Source: Anaerococcus porci
GTDB lineage: Bacteria; Bacillota; Clostridia; Tissierellales; Peptoniphilaceae
DNA: 50,263 nucleotides
Assembly: GCF_009696575.1 (NCBI RefSeq)
Contig: NZ_VULQ01000013.1
Span: forward strand, 1 to 50,263
Reading direction: 5' to 3'
The notes under the pieces were generated by a model. The model was not told the origin of the DNA. It searched no databases and was given only the letters and a program-made list of their open reading frames with translations. A program made the translations under genes and the position numbers. This document shows, piece after piece, positions 1-8,364 of this stretch (its first letter is position 1; every line of letters begins with the position of its first letter).

Positions 1-2895
1 GAAGAACAAAAAACAGGTTTAACAGTTAAAAACCAAGACGAAACTACACCAACAACAGTAACAGCCAAAGATGAAGACGGAACAGAAATTCCAGTAAAAG
101 TCGATCCAGAAACAGGAGAAATCAAGGTAACACCAGGAACAAATGTAGATGGACCAATAACTGTTACAATCAAAGATGAAGACTTCAAGACAGATGAAAA
201 TCCAGAAGGCATCATCACAAAAGAAGTACCAGTAACAGGACACACAAAAGGTGTAGACGATAACGGATCAGATAAAACACAAGCTGATACAACAAATCCA
301 TTAACTCCTGAAAAAACTCCGGTAGTAAACAAAGAAGATCTAACCGAAGAAGAAAAAGCAGAAGTTAAGAAGAAAATCGAAGACGCAAACAAAGATGTAT
401 TCCCACAAGCAAAAGAAGGTCAAGAAGCTACAAAAGTAGAAATTGGCAAAGATGGAACAGCAACAATCACCTATCCAGATAAGTCACAAGACACAATAAA
501 AGGTGAAGATTTGGTAAGGGAGAAGACAAAACTAACAGGAACTCCAGTAGTTGTTAATCCAAGCGATGAAGAACAAGCAACAGGAGTGAAAGTAGAAAAT
601 CAAGATAAAGAAACACCAATAACAGAAATAACAGCTAAAGACGAAGATAACAATGAATTAGCAGTGTTAATAGATGAAAATGGAAATATCTTAGTAACTC
701 CAACTGAAAAAGTAGATGGACCAATAACTGTAACAGTTAAAGATACTGACTTTGAAGGTGGAAGTCAAACATTTGAAGTACCAGTAACAGGTCACTCAAA
801 AGGTGTAGACGATAATGGATCAGATAAGACACAAGCTGATACAACAAATCCATTAACTCCTGAAAAAACTCCGGTAGTAAACAAAGAAGATCTAACCGAA
901 GAAGAAAAAGCAGAAGTTAAGAAGAAAATCGAAGACGCAAACAAAGATGTATTCCCACAAGCAAAAGAAGGTCAAGAAGCTACAAAAGTAGAAATTGGCA
1001 AAGATGGAACAGCAACAATCACCTATCCAGATAAGTCACAAGACACAATAAAAGGTGAAGATTTGGTAGTTGAGAAAGCTAAACCAGTTCAAACAGAAGC
1101 TGAAAAGAATCCGGCAGTAGCTCCAGAAAAGACAACTGTTGAAAACAAAGAGAAATTAACACCGGAAGAAAAGCAAGAAGTTGAAGCAAAAGTTAAGAAA
1201 GCAAATCCAGAAGCAACAAAAGTAGAAGTAAAAGACGATGGAAGCGTAACATTAACTTACAAAGATGATTCAACAAATACTTTAACACCAGAACAAACAA
1301 TAGTTGAGAAAGCTAAGCCAGTTCAAACAGAAGCTGAAAAGAATCCGGCAGTAGCTCCAGAAAAGACAACTGTTGAAAACAAAGAGAAATTAACACCGGA
1401 AGAAAAGCAAGAAGTTGAAGCAAAAGTTAAGAAAGCAAATCCAGAAGCAACAAAAGTAGAAGTAAAAGACGATGGAAGCGTAACATTAACTTACAAAGAT
1501 GATTCAACAAATACTTTAACACCAGAACAAACAATAGTTGAGAAAGCTAAGCCAGTTCAAACAGAAGCTGAAAAGAATCCGGCAGTAGCTCCAGAAAAGA
1601 CAACTGTTGAAAACAAAGAGAAATTAACACCGGAAGAAAAGCAAGAAGTTGAAGCAAAAGTTAAGAAAGCAAATCCAGAAGCAACAAAAGTAGAAGTAAA
1701 AGACGATGGAAGCGTAACATTAACTTACAAAGATGATTCAACAAATACTCTAACACCGGAACAAACAATAGTTGAGAAAGCTAAGCCAGTTCAAACAGAA
1801 GCTGAAAAGAATCCAGCAGTAGCTCCAGAAAAGACAACTGTTGAAAACAAAGAGAAATTAACACCGGAAGAAAAGCAAGAAGTTGAAGCAAAAGTTAAGA
1901 AAGCAAATCCAGAAGCAACAAAAGTAGAAGTTAAAGACGATGGAAGCGTAACATTAACTTACAAAGATGATTCAACAAATACTCTAACACCGGAACAAAC
2001 AATAGTTGAGAGAGAAAAAACAGATGCTGAGAAAATAGACCCATCAATTCCAGAAAAGACAAAAGTCGAAGATAAAAACAACTTAACTGACAAAGAAAAA
2101 GAAGAAGTTAAGAAGAAAATTGAGGAAGCAAACAAAGACAAATTCCCAGAAGGAACAAAAGTCGAAGTAGGCAAAGATGGAACAGCAACAATCACATATC
2201 CAGATAATTCAGTAGATACTATTAATGGTAGTGATTTAGTAGAAGCAAAAACAGACGCTGAAAAAATCGATCCATCAATTCCAGAAAAGACAAAAGTCGA
2301 AGATAAAAACAACTTAACTGACAAAGAAAAAGAAGAAGTTAAGAAGAAAATTGAGGAAGCAAACAAAGACAAATTCCCAGAAGGAACAAAAGTCGAAGTA
2401 GGCAAAGATGGAACAGCAACAATCACATATCCAGATAATTCAGTAGATACTATTAATGGTAGTGATTTAGTAGAAGCAAAAACAGACGCTGAAAAAATCG
2501 ATCCATCAATTCCAGAAAAGACAAAAGTCGAAGATAAAAACAACTTAACTGACAAAGAAAAAGAAGAAGTTAAGAAGAAAATTGAGGAAGCAAACAAAGA
2601 CAAATTCCCAGAAGGAACAAAAGTCGAAGTAGGCAAAGATGGAACAGCAACAATCACCTATCCAGATAATTCAGTAGATACTATTAATGGTAGTGATTTA
2701 GTTGAACAAAAAGTTAAAGCTACAGGAACAGAAGAATCTCCAAAGAGAAGATCTGAAAAATCAGCAATCAAAAATGATTATGTTAAAAAATCTGATAATG
2801 TAAAAACAGGAGTAGGATCAGCTACTGGTATAGTTGCAACAATAGCTGCCGCTGTTAGTGGACTTTTTGCATCAAAGAAAAGAAAAAATAAATAA
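1..2895 (+). CDS. Rib/alpha-like repeat cell-surface protein, 5' end outside window
   Basis: The frame is open from base 1 and ends at a TAA at 2893-2895, so only the C-terminal 964 residues are present; the TTG at 511 is internal, not a start. The visible part is two copies of an Ig-like plus Rib module (residues about 1-170 and 171-356), four 78-residue repeats (about 357-668) and three 77-residue repeats (about 673-903). All are rich in Lys, Glu and Thr. The C terminus has a small NVKTG motif, a hydrophobic segment and a basic tail SKKRKNK, which is the layout of a sortase signal although no LPXTG is present. By family knowledge such proteins are wall-anchored adhesins or stalks. Wall anchoring is inferred. 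A strong terminator follows, so this is the end of the transcript. Confidence 0.9.
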   Translation, partial: EEQKTGLTVKNQDETTPTTVTAKDEDGTEIPVKVDPETGEIKVTPGTNVDGPITVTIKDEDFKTDENPEGIITKEVPVTGHTKGVDDNGSDKTQADTTNPLTPEKTPVVNKEDLTEEEKAEVKKKIEDANKDVFPQAKEGQEATKVEIGKDGTATITYPDKSQDTIKGEDLVREKTKLTGTPVVVNPSDEEQATGVKVENQDKETPITEITAKDEDNNELAVLIDENGNILVTPTEKVDGPITVTVKDTDFEGGSQTFEVPVTGHSKGVDDNGSDKTQADTTNPLTPEKTPVVNKEDLTEEEKAEVKKKIEDANKDVFPQAKEGQEATKVEIGKDGTATITYPDKSQDTIKGEDLVVEKAKPVQTEAEKNPAVAPEKTTVENKEKLTPEEKQEVEAKVKKANPEATKVEVKDDGSVTLTYKDDSTNTLTPEQTIVEKAKPVQTEAEKNPAVAPEKTTVENKEKLTPEEKQEVEAKVKKANPEATKVEVKDDGSVTLTYKDDSTNTLTPEQTIVEKAKPVQTEAEKNPAVAPEKTTVENKEKLTPEEKQEVEAKVKKANPEATKVEVKDDGSVTLTYKDDSTNTLTPEQTIVEKAKPVQTEAEKNPAVAPEKTTVENKEKLTPEEKQEVEAKVKKANPEATKVEVKDDGSVTLTYKDDSTNTLTPEQTIVEREKTDAEKIDPSIPEKTKVEDKNNLTDKEKEEVKKKIEEANKDKFPEGTKVEVGKDGTATITYPDNSVDTINGSDLVEAKTDAEKIDPSIPEKTKVEDKNNLTDKEKEEVKKKIEEANKDKFPEGTKVEVGKDGTATITYPDNSVDTINGSDLVEAKTDAEKIDPSIPEKTKVEDKNNLTDKEKEEVKKKIEEANKDKFPEGTKVEVGKDGTATITYPDNSVDTINGSDLVEQKVKATGTEESPKRRSEKSAIKNDYVKKSDNVKTGVGSATGIVATIAAAVSGLFASKKRKNK
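250..1068 (+). repeat. Duplicated Ig-like/Rib module, 552-bp offset
   Basis: The stretch 250-516 recurs almost base for base at 802-1068, an offset of 552 bp (184 codons). The upstream Ig-like halves are more diverged. This is an in-frame duplication within the surface protein. Confidence 0.85.
1069..2004 (+). repeat. Four tandem 234-bp repeats (78 codons each)
   Basis: Copies begin at 1069, 1303, 1537 and 1771, each opening with codons for VEKAKPVQTE. They differ at only a handful of silent positions (for example ACTTTAACACCA versus ACTCTAACACCG), which indicates recent expansion or homogenisation. The period is a multiple of three, so copy-number change keeps the frame. Confidence 0.95.
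2017..2709 (+). repeat. Three tandem 231-bp repeats (77 codons each)
   Basis: Copies begin at 2017, 2248 and 2479 with codons for KTDAEKIDPS and are nearly identical. They form a second repeat type downstream of the 234-bp array in the same gene, again with a frame-keeping period. Confidence 0.95.
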
Positions 2896-2920
2896 GATTT
2901 TTATTAATCTATAATTTTTA

Positions 2921-2947
2921 AGAAGGTCATATGACCTTCTTTTTTTA
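2921..2947 (+). terminator. Rho-independent terminator of the surface protein gene
   Basis: A perfect inverted repeat AGAAGGTCAT/ATGACCTTCT lies 25 bp after the stop codon and is followed by a run of T. Confidence 0.9.
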
Positions 2948-3039
2948 TATTGAATTACAATTGTAAGGAGAATATGTATATAGGATTTTTAGATATTTAT
3001 GATATAATAATTTATTGAGTTTCTATAGCCTTATTATAA

Positions 3040-3327
3040 TCAAGGAAAGGAGAGATAGCTGAGCTTGAAAGGTTAGAAAATGATTACCAAAGGTTAAAAG
3101 AAATTTATGATATAGTAGCCATTATAGACAATACAAATAAAGATAAGATATCAGCTAAAGAAAATAAAAGTTTTAGAAAAACTCAAAATACTAAAAAATT
3201 TAAGAAAATTAAAGAAGAAATTAAATCAGAAAATATCAAATCTCGTGTAACAAGTATAAGTGCAATCATTGCAACCCTTATAGCGAGTACATTTGCTTTA
3301 TTTGTTAGCAAAAAAAGAAGAAAATAA
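3040..3327 (+). pseudogene. Relic 3' end of a second wall-anchored protein
   Basis: An open frame of about 95 codons begins just after a stop and has no ATG, GTG or TTG near its 5' end, so it is not a complete gene. It encodes a charged, coiled-coil-like region and then a tail resembling that of the upstream surface protein: SENIKSRVTS, a hydrophobic segment, and SKKRRK. The neighbour has SDNVKTGVGS, a hydrophobic segment and SKKRKNK. I read it as the residue of a tandem adhesin gene whose 5' part was deleted. An unusual start codon cannot be excluded. Confidence 0.6.
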
Positions 3328-3335
3328 CATTTACT

Positions 3336-3363
3336 AAAATCGGGGTCTAAGCTTCGGTTTTTT
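3336..3363 (+). terminator. Probable terminator after the relic surface gene
   Basis: AAAATCGGGG pairs with CTTCGGTTTT (with G-T wobbles) around the loop TCTAAG and runs into T residues. Confidence 0.6.
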
Positions 3364-3415
3364 GTAAAAAATATTTTTTGGGTATAGGTATAATGAAAAC
3401 TTTAAAGGAGGAATT

Positions 3416-4000
3416 ATGGAAAAAGTATTAGTATTTTTGGCAGACGGCTGTGAAGAAGTAGAAGCTCTTACAGTAGTGGATTATCTTAGAAGAGCTGATA
3501 TAAAAGTAGATACAGCTTCTATAAAAGATGATCTAAATGTATGTGGCTCTCATGATATTATTATTAAGGCAGATAAGAGAATAGATGAGATAAATAACGA
3601 TGAATACTCTGCTATTTATATACCAGGAGGTACAAAGGCAGCTGAAAGATTAAGAGATGACGATAGGGTTATTGAAGTTGTAAAAAACTTTGAAAATACA
3701 GGAAAAATAATATCTGCGATTTGTGCAGGTCCAATAGTTCTAGATAGGGCAGGTGTATTAAAAAATAAAAAATGTGTATCTTTTCCATCTATAGAAGACG
3801 AACTTAAAGATATTGGAGAATATAAAAAAGATGAGTTAGTGGTAGAAGATGGTAATGTTTTAACATCCAGAGGAGCTGCTACAACAATTTATCTAGCTTT
3901 AAAATTAGTAGAAAAGATTAAGGGAGAAGAAGCAAAGGAGAACTTAAAACCAACTATTCAACAAAATTTCGTTGAAAAGTATTTTGAATTTAAATATTAA
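3416..4000 (+). CDS. DJ-1/PfpI family protein (DJ-1-type)
   Basis: This 194-residue protein has the normal length and fold pattern of the DJ-1/ThiJ family. The family's Glu lies in DGCEEVEALT near residue 16. The nucleophile elbow AICAGP carries the reactive Cys at about residue 102. Members are annotated as glyoxalase III or protein and nucleotide deglycases, acting on methylglyoxal damage in the cytoplasm; which activity applies here cannot be told. The start is an ATG preceded by AAAGGAGGAATT. It is monocistronic, with its own terminator downstream. Unlike the second DJ-1-like gene at 45699, it keeps the Cys. Confidence 0.88.
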   Translation: MEKVLVFLADGCEEVEALTVVDYLRRADIKVDTASIKDDLNVCGSHDIIIKADKRIDEINNDEYSAIYIPGGTKAAERLRDDDRVIEVVKNFENTGKIISAICAGPIVLDRAGVLKNKKCVSFPSIEDELKDIGEYKKDELVVEDGNVLTSRGAATTIYLALKLVEKIKGEEAKENLKPTIQQNFVEKYFEFKY

Positions 4001-4022
4001 TAAAATTTTAAAAGTATATATT

Positions 4023-4054
4023 AAAATGTCCTCTTAAATCAAAGAGGATATTTT
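4023..4054 (+). terminator. Terminator of the DJ-1 family gene
   Basis: AAAATGTCCTCTT pairs with AAGAGGATATTTT around the loop AAATCA. Confidence 0.8.
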
Positions 4055-4453
4055 AGTTAAGATGCTTTATTTTTGGTTTCAGCTTATTTGTGATAGGTAT
4101 AGAGAACTCTAATAAAATACTTAATATTATAAGATTTTTATTTTAATAAATCTAGAAATGAAAAATAGTTGATATAATATTATTTTAAATTAAATATATT
4201 TGCCATTATATCCTATTACTATATTTTTTAAAGATATATTTATGGATTTAGTGATTTTTCGTCAGATGAGTTTCACATAAGTAAGTTTTTTCATATATTT
4301 ATTTTATATCTTATTATAGTGTATTTTAGCCAAAATTCTAAATTCTTTTATTACTTAACTTTGTTTTAAAAAAAATCTCTATGTGTTAAAATATAATAAT
4401 ACAAGGGATTTATTTTTTATTTAAGTAAATTAATATAGATGTATGGAGGTATT
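4055..4453. other. AT-rich intergenic region with no recognisable gene
   Basis: About 400 bp of very AT-rich sequence with stops in all frames. A TATAAT at 4392-4397 about 60 bp before the protease start could be a -10 element, but no convincing -35 lies at the proper distance. No repeat or RNA structure was recognised. Confidence 0.5.
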
Positions 4454-5656
4454 ATGAAAAAGATAGGTAAAGTTTTATTAGCTTTTTTGCTAACTATAGC
4501 TGTAGGCTTTACTGGTTTTACTCTGGGCAAAAACTCATCTAATGATAACCCTATGATGAGTGAGGAAAATCAAAAACATATGGCTCAGATGGATGCCATG
4601 AAAAAGCTTATAGATGAAAATTTCTTATTTGATTATGATGAGAGTAAGTTATATGATGGATCATTAAGAGGGATGTTTGAAAGTCTTAATGATCCTTATA
4701 CTTCTTTTTATAGTAAGGAAGAATTTGACAAGCTTATGGAAAGTGTTAATGGAGAATATGCAGGAATTGGTGTAATTGTCCAAGCAAGTGAAGAAGGCTA
4801 TATTAAGGCTATTTCTGTATTTGATGATTCTCCTGCACAAAAAGCTGGGATAAAATCTGGAGATTACATTACAAAGGTCGGAGATAAGTCTTATAGTGCA
4901 AATGAATTAGAAAAGGCAGTAAGCGAGATTAAAGGTGATGTAGGAAGTGAAGTTAAGATTACAGTCCTAAGACTCAAAGAAGATGGAAAAACTGAAGAAA
5001 TTGAGTTTAATGTAAAAAGAGAAAATGTTAAGATTGATACAGTTGATAGTAAAATCGTAGAAAAAGATGACAAGAAAATTGGCTATATAAAATTAAAACA
5101 ATTTGAAGAAGTTACAAAGGAAGATTTTGCAAAAGAACTTCAAAGTGTTAAAGCTCAAAATGTAAATGGTATTGTACTTGATTTAAGGAATAATCCAGGT
5201 GGAAACCTAGATGTGTGTTTGGCTATAGCTGATACATTTCTTGATGAGGGAGTTATAGTATCTACTGTAGATAAAAAGGGAAAAGAAATAGTAGAAAAAA
5301 GCGATAGTGAAGCTGATACTACCCCTATGACAGTGCTTATAAATGAAAATTCCGCTTCAGCTTCTGAAATATTGGCGGGAGCTTTTAAAGATAGAGCTAG
5401 GGCTAAGATTGTTGGCAAAACATCATTTGGTAAGGGAATTGTTCAAAAAATTTTCCCATTTGAAGATGGAACTGGTGTAAAGATTACAATTAGTGAATAT
5501 TTTACACCAAACAAAACTAAAATCCATAAAATTGGTGTAAAACCTGACGTAGAGGTTGATAATGACAAAGACTTTAGCTTAGATATAGAAAATCTTGATA
5601 AGGATAAACAGTTTCAAAAGGCCATAGAGGTCTTATTAGAAGATATAAAGGGATGA
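4454..5656 (+). CDS. ctpA: S41 family C-terminal processing peptidase (CtpA-like)
   Basis: The 400-residue protein begins with a signal/anchor segment (MKKIGKVLLAFLLTIAVGF), so the protease domain should be outside the membrane. A PDZ domain lies near residues 100-185. The catalytic Ser sits in NENSASASE near residue 300 and the Lys in GKTSFGKG near 326, the Ser-Lys dyad of tail-specific proteases. An upstream in-frame ATG at 4439 exists, but GGAGG at 4445-4449 overlaps that frame and is correctly spaced for 4454. The mgtE gene starts 4 bp after its stop, so the two are probably cotranscribed. Confidence 0.92.
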   Translation: MKKIGKVLLAFLLTIAVGFTGFTLGKNSSNDNPMMSEENQKHMAQMDAMKKLIDENFLFDYDESKLYDGSLRGMFESLNDPYTSFYSKEEFDKLMESVNGEYAGIGVIVQASEEGYIKAISVFDDSPAQKAGIKSGDYITKVGDKSYSANELEKAVSEIKGDVGSEVKITVLRLKEDGKTEEIEFNVKRENVKIDTVDSKIVEKDDKKIGYIKLKQFEEVTKEDFAKELQSVKAQNVNGIVLDLRNNPGGNLDVCLAIADTFLDEGVIVSTVDKKGKEIVEKSDSEADTTPMTVLINENSASASEILAGAFKDRARAKIVGKTSFGKGIVQKIFPFEDGTGVKITISEYFTPNKTKIHKIGVKPDVEVDNDKDFSLDIENLDKDKQFQKAIEVLLEDIKG

Positions 5657-5660
5657 TAAT

Positions 5661-7019
5661 ATGGAAAGCTACAACAGTGAGCAAAGAATTGCAGAGCTTG
5701 AAGAGCTTTTGAGGGCTAAGGATATTCCTAATTTAAAGGATTCCCTTAGGAGAACTAATCCAGTAGATATAGAAGAGTTTATGTCAGATCTTGACAATGA
5801 ACAATCTTTGATTGTCTTCAGATTGCTTAGAAAAGACGATGCAGCAGAAGTATTTGCAGAGCTAAAAAATGAGGGTAAACACAGACTTTTAACCTCTATA
5901 ACAGATCCTGAAATTGATTCTATAGTTAACGCATTGAACTTCGATGATGTAATAGATACTCTTGAAGAGATGCCAGCGACTGTAGTTAAGAGGATGCTTA
6001 AAAACTCTGACGCAGAAACTCGTAAAAAGGTTAATGAATTTTTGCAATTTCCAGAAGATTCTGCCGGAAGCTTGATGACTACAGAATTTGTAGAAGTAAA
6101 ACCAGAAATGACATGCAAAGAAGTTTTAGATAGGATAAAAAAGGTTGGTTCAACAAAAGTTACTATATATACTTGTTATGTAACTAGTAAGAGAAAGTCC
6201 TTACTAGGATATGTTTCACTAAGACTTATTGTAACTAGTGATTCAGATACCAAAGTAAAAGATTTGATGTATGAAGATGTTATTAGTGTAGAAGCCTATG
6301 AGGACCAAGAGGAGGTTGCCAAAACTTTTATGAGGTATGGTTTTACTGCTCTTCCTGTAGTAGATAGTGAAAGACGTCTTATAGGAATTATCACAGTAGA
6401 TGATATCATGGACGTAATGGAACTTGAGGCTACAGAGGACTTCCAAAGAATGGCAGCTATTACTCCAGACGAAGAAGAGTATTCTACAACATCAGCCTTT
6501 AAGCTTGCCAAAAATAGGCTTCCTTGGCTTATGTTTTTGATGATATCAGCTTCTTTTACATCAACTATACTCAAGTCAAGTCAACAGGTTATAGAGTCAA
6601 TTATAGCTCTTAATATGTTTATACCTATGCTTACAGACTCAGGTGGAAATGCAGGAAGCCAATCATCAACTCTAGTTATTCGTGGTATGGCTACAGGTGA
6701 TGTTGAGCTTAAAGATTGGTATAAGGTGGTATTTAAGGAACTTCAAATAGGACTAATGATAGGTTTAGTTATGGCTATAGTTGCCTTTGGTAAATGTATG
6801 TTATTTGATAAGGTAGGTTCTGAAGTTTCTCTTATAGTTGCCCTAACCATATTTATTATTATAGTTATAGCAAAGGTTGTAGGAGCCCTACTTCCTATGG
6901 GAGCCAAAAAAATCGGCTTTGACCCAGCCATTATGGCAAGCCCACTTATAACAACTATAGTAGACTCAATTGGTTTATTATGCTACTTTGAAGTTGCAAA
7001 AATCATAATGGGTATCTAG
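5661..7019 (+). CDS. mgtE: Magnesium transporter MgtE
   Basis: The 452-residue protein has the standard MgtE order. An N-terminal helical superfamily domain (about 1-135) contains LLRKDDAAEVF. Two CBS domains (about 140-260) follow. The C-terminal membrane domain (about 285-452) has roughly five helices and the conserved segment DSGGNAGSQSST. It imports Mg2+ through a channel gated by Mg2+ binding to the cytosolic domains. It follows ctpA by 4 bp and ends at a strong bidirectional hairpin. Confidence 0.95.
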   Translation: MESYNSEQRIAELEELLRAKDIPNLKDSLRRTNPVDIEEFMSDLDNEQSLIVFRLLRKDDAAEVFAELKNEGKHRLLTSITDPEIDSIVNALNFDDVIDTLEEMPATVVKRMLKNSDAETRKKVNEFLQFPEDSAGSLMTTEFVEVKPEMTCKEVLDRIKKVGSTKVTIYTCYVTSKRKSLLGYVSLRLIVTSDSDTKVKDLMYEDVISVEAYEDQEEVAKTFMRYGFTALPVVDSERRLIGIITVDDIMDVMELEATEDFQRMAAITPDEEEYSTTSAFKLAKNRLPWLMFLMISASFTSTILKSSQQVIESIIALNMFIPMLTDSGGNAGSQSSTLVIRGMATGDVELKDWYKVVFKELQIGLMIGLVMAIVAFGKCMLFDKVGSEVSLIVALTIFIIIVIAKVVGALLPMGAKKIGFDPAIMASPLITTIVDSIGLLCYFEVAKIIMGI

Positions 7020-7042
7020 GTAAATATTAATTATAAAAATTA

Positions 7043-7084
7043 GGGGCTGTTGCAAAATTTATTAATTTTGCAACAGCCCCTTTT
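7043..7084. terminator. Bidirectional terminator between mgtE and the YkvI-like gene
   Basis: GGGGCTGTTGCAAAAT is perfectly repeated in inverted form around TTATTA and followed by TTTTATT. It sits between two converging genes and can serve both. The left arm and its flank (7035-7057) are identical to 43829-43851. Confidence 0.9.
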
Positions 7085-7098
7085 ATTGTATTTATAGA

Positions 7099-8343
7099 TT
7101 AATTGTTTTTTTCATTTTCTTTAAGATCTTCTTTTACTTCTTCATTAACAGCTTCTTTGATATTTTTATTATCTATTATTGAAGATTCAATAAGTCTATC
7201 AAGTTTTTCTTTTTCCACTTTTCCAAATTCTTCACTATCATCTAGTTTTCTCTTAGTTAGGACATTAATGCCAAATCTTCTTCTCATTTCATGTTTAATT
7301 TCTTTTCTTTCATTGAACCATGATAAAACAAGAATTGTAGTAAGGAACATTCCTAAAAATCCTAATATTGGATAAAGAACTGACATAAGTTGTTTAAAAC
7401 CTAAAAATGATAGGGCAAATCCTATAAGGGTAAAGATAACAAGATTTCTTCTAGATTTATTTTCAGTATCAGAAAATCTTCTTGCAGCAGCATAAAATAA
7501 GGATATGGCAGTATTAAATATCATTCCAAATATTATTATTGACATTAACAACCCTAGGTATGGGTGAATTTCCTCTAAAACTATTTGCATAGGTATATCA
7601 GAATCTTTTACATTTGGCAGCTGAAAAAATAGGGTGAATCCCACAAGTCCAGTTAGTATTGCTACTAAAAGTCCTCCCAACATTCCACCAATTCCAGCCT
7701 TAGCCGAGTTTGTTCTAGATCCGCCTAGTACAAATGCCATTGATATGCCACTCATCATGCATAGACCAAAATAGTTAATTGTAGAAAGCCCTATATTTGG
7801 TAGGGGATTAGGAAGTGATTTTCCTAGCGAATTAAGCATATTCCAATTTGGTTTTACTTTAACAAATGTAAAGATTGCTCCGATTATTGCAAAAATAATT
7901 ATAAGTGGTGTAAAAGCTCCTATAACTTGGGTTACTTTTTCAAAGTCTAGCATTCCAACAAAGATTATAAGTAAGGTACAAATAAGAGCACCAACCCAAG
8001 CCTTAAAACCAAATTGTTGTTTAAGATTTGAACCTGCTCCTGCTATCATTACAAATCCCATCAAAAAGCAGTTTACTATAAGGGAAAAGTCCATAAATTT
8101 ACTCACATATTTATTTGATATTTCATCAAGGACATCAATATGGCTTTCTGCTAAATAATGGCTTCCTAGTTGTAATATAATACCGCCTATAAGTATATGC
8201 AAAACGCCGACTATAATAAGTCCAAAAAGTCCTGGTGTGCCAAAGGATATAAAGTATTGCATAAGCTCTTGTCCGCTTGCAAGTCCTGCTCCTGTAAGTA
8301 CACCTACGTAGGCTAGCATTATACTTATTGTTTTTTTATTCAT
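7099..8343 (-). CDS. YkvI-like membrane transporter, LeuT-fold type
   Basis: The 414-residue protein has about ten to eleven hydrophobic helices. Its N terminus carries GVLTGAGLASGQELMQYF, resembling the GAGFASGQE signature of the Bacillus YkvI family (distantly related to amino-acid/cation symporters). After the last helix (about residue 335) there is a long, charged cytosolic tail of roughly 75 residues rich in Lys and Glu. The substrate is unknown. GGAGAAAAA precedes the ATG. It lies 21 bp downstream of the PfkB kinase gene on the same strand and may be cotranscribed with it. Confidence 0.75.
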   Translation of the reverse strand: MNKKTISIMLAYVGVLTGAGLASGQELMQYFISFGTPGLFGLIIVGVLHILIGGIILQLGSHYLAESHIDVLDEISNKYVSKFMDFSLIVNCFLMGFVMIAGAGSNLKQQFGFKAWVGALICTLLIIFVGMLDFEKVTQVIGAFTPLIIIFAIIGAIFTFVKVKPNWNMLNSLGKSLPNPLPNIGLSTINYFGLCMMSGISMAFVLGGSRTNSAKAGIGGMLGGLLVAILTGLVGFTLFFQLPNVKDSDIPMQIVLEEIHPYLGLLMSIIIFGMIFNTAISLFYAAARRFSDTENKSRRNLVIFTLIGFALSFLGFKQLMSVLYPILGFLGMFLTTILVLSWFNERKEIKHEMRRRFGINVLTKRKLDDSEEFGKVEKEKLDRLIESSIIDNKNIKEAVNEEVKEDLKENEKNN

Positions 8344-8364
8344 TTTTTCTCCAGTTCTTAAGTT

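Noticed and set aside
1959-2657. A 232-codon frame on the minus strand
   Set aside because: It is antisense to the repeat array, owes its length to the repeated sequence, and its product is a low-complexity Ser/Phe string without ribosome site.
1069-2709. Regular repeats that could be taken for a CRISPR array
   Set aside because: Units are 231-234 bp, contiguous, in frame and translated; there are no unique spacers.
511-2895. A TTG at 511 as the start of the surface protein
   Set aside because: The frame is open back to base 1 with clear domain sequence, and there is no ribosome site before 511.
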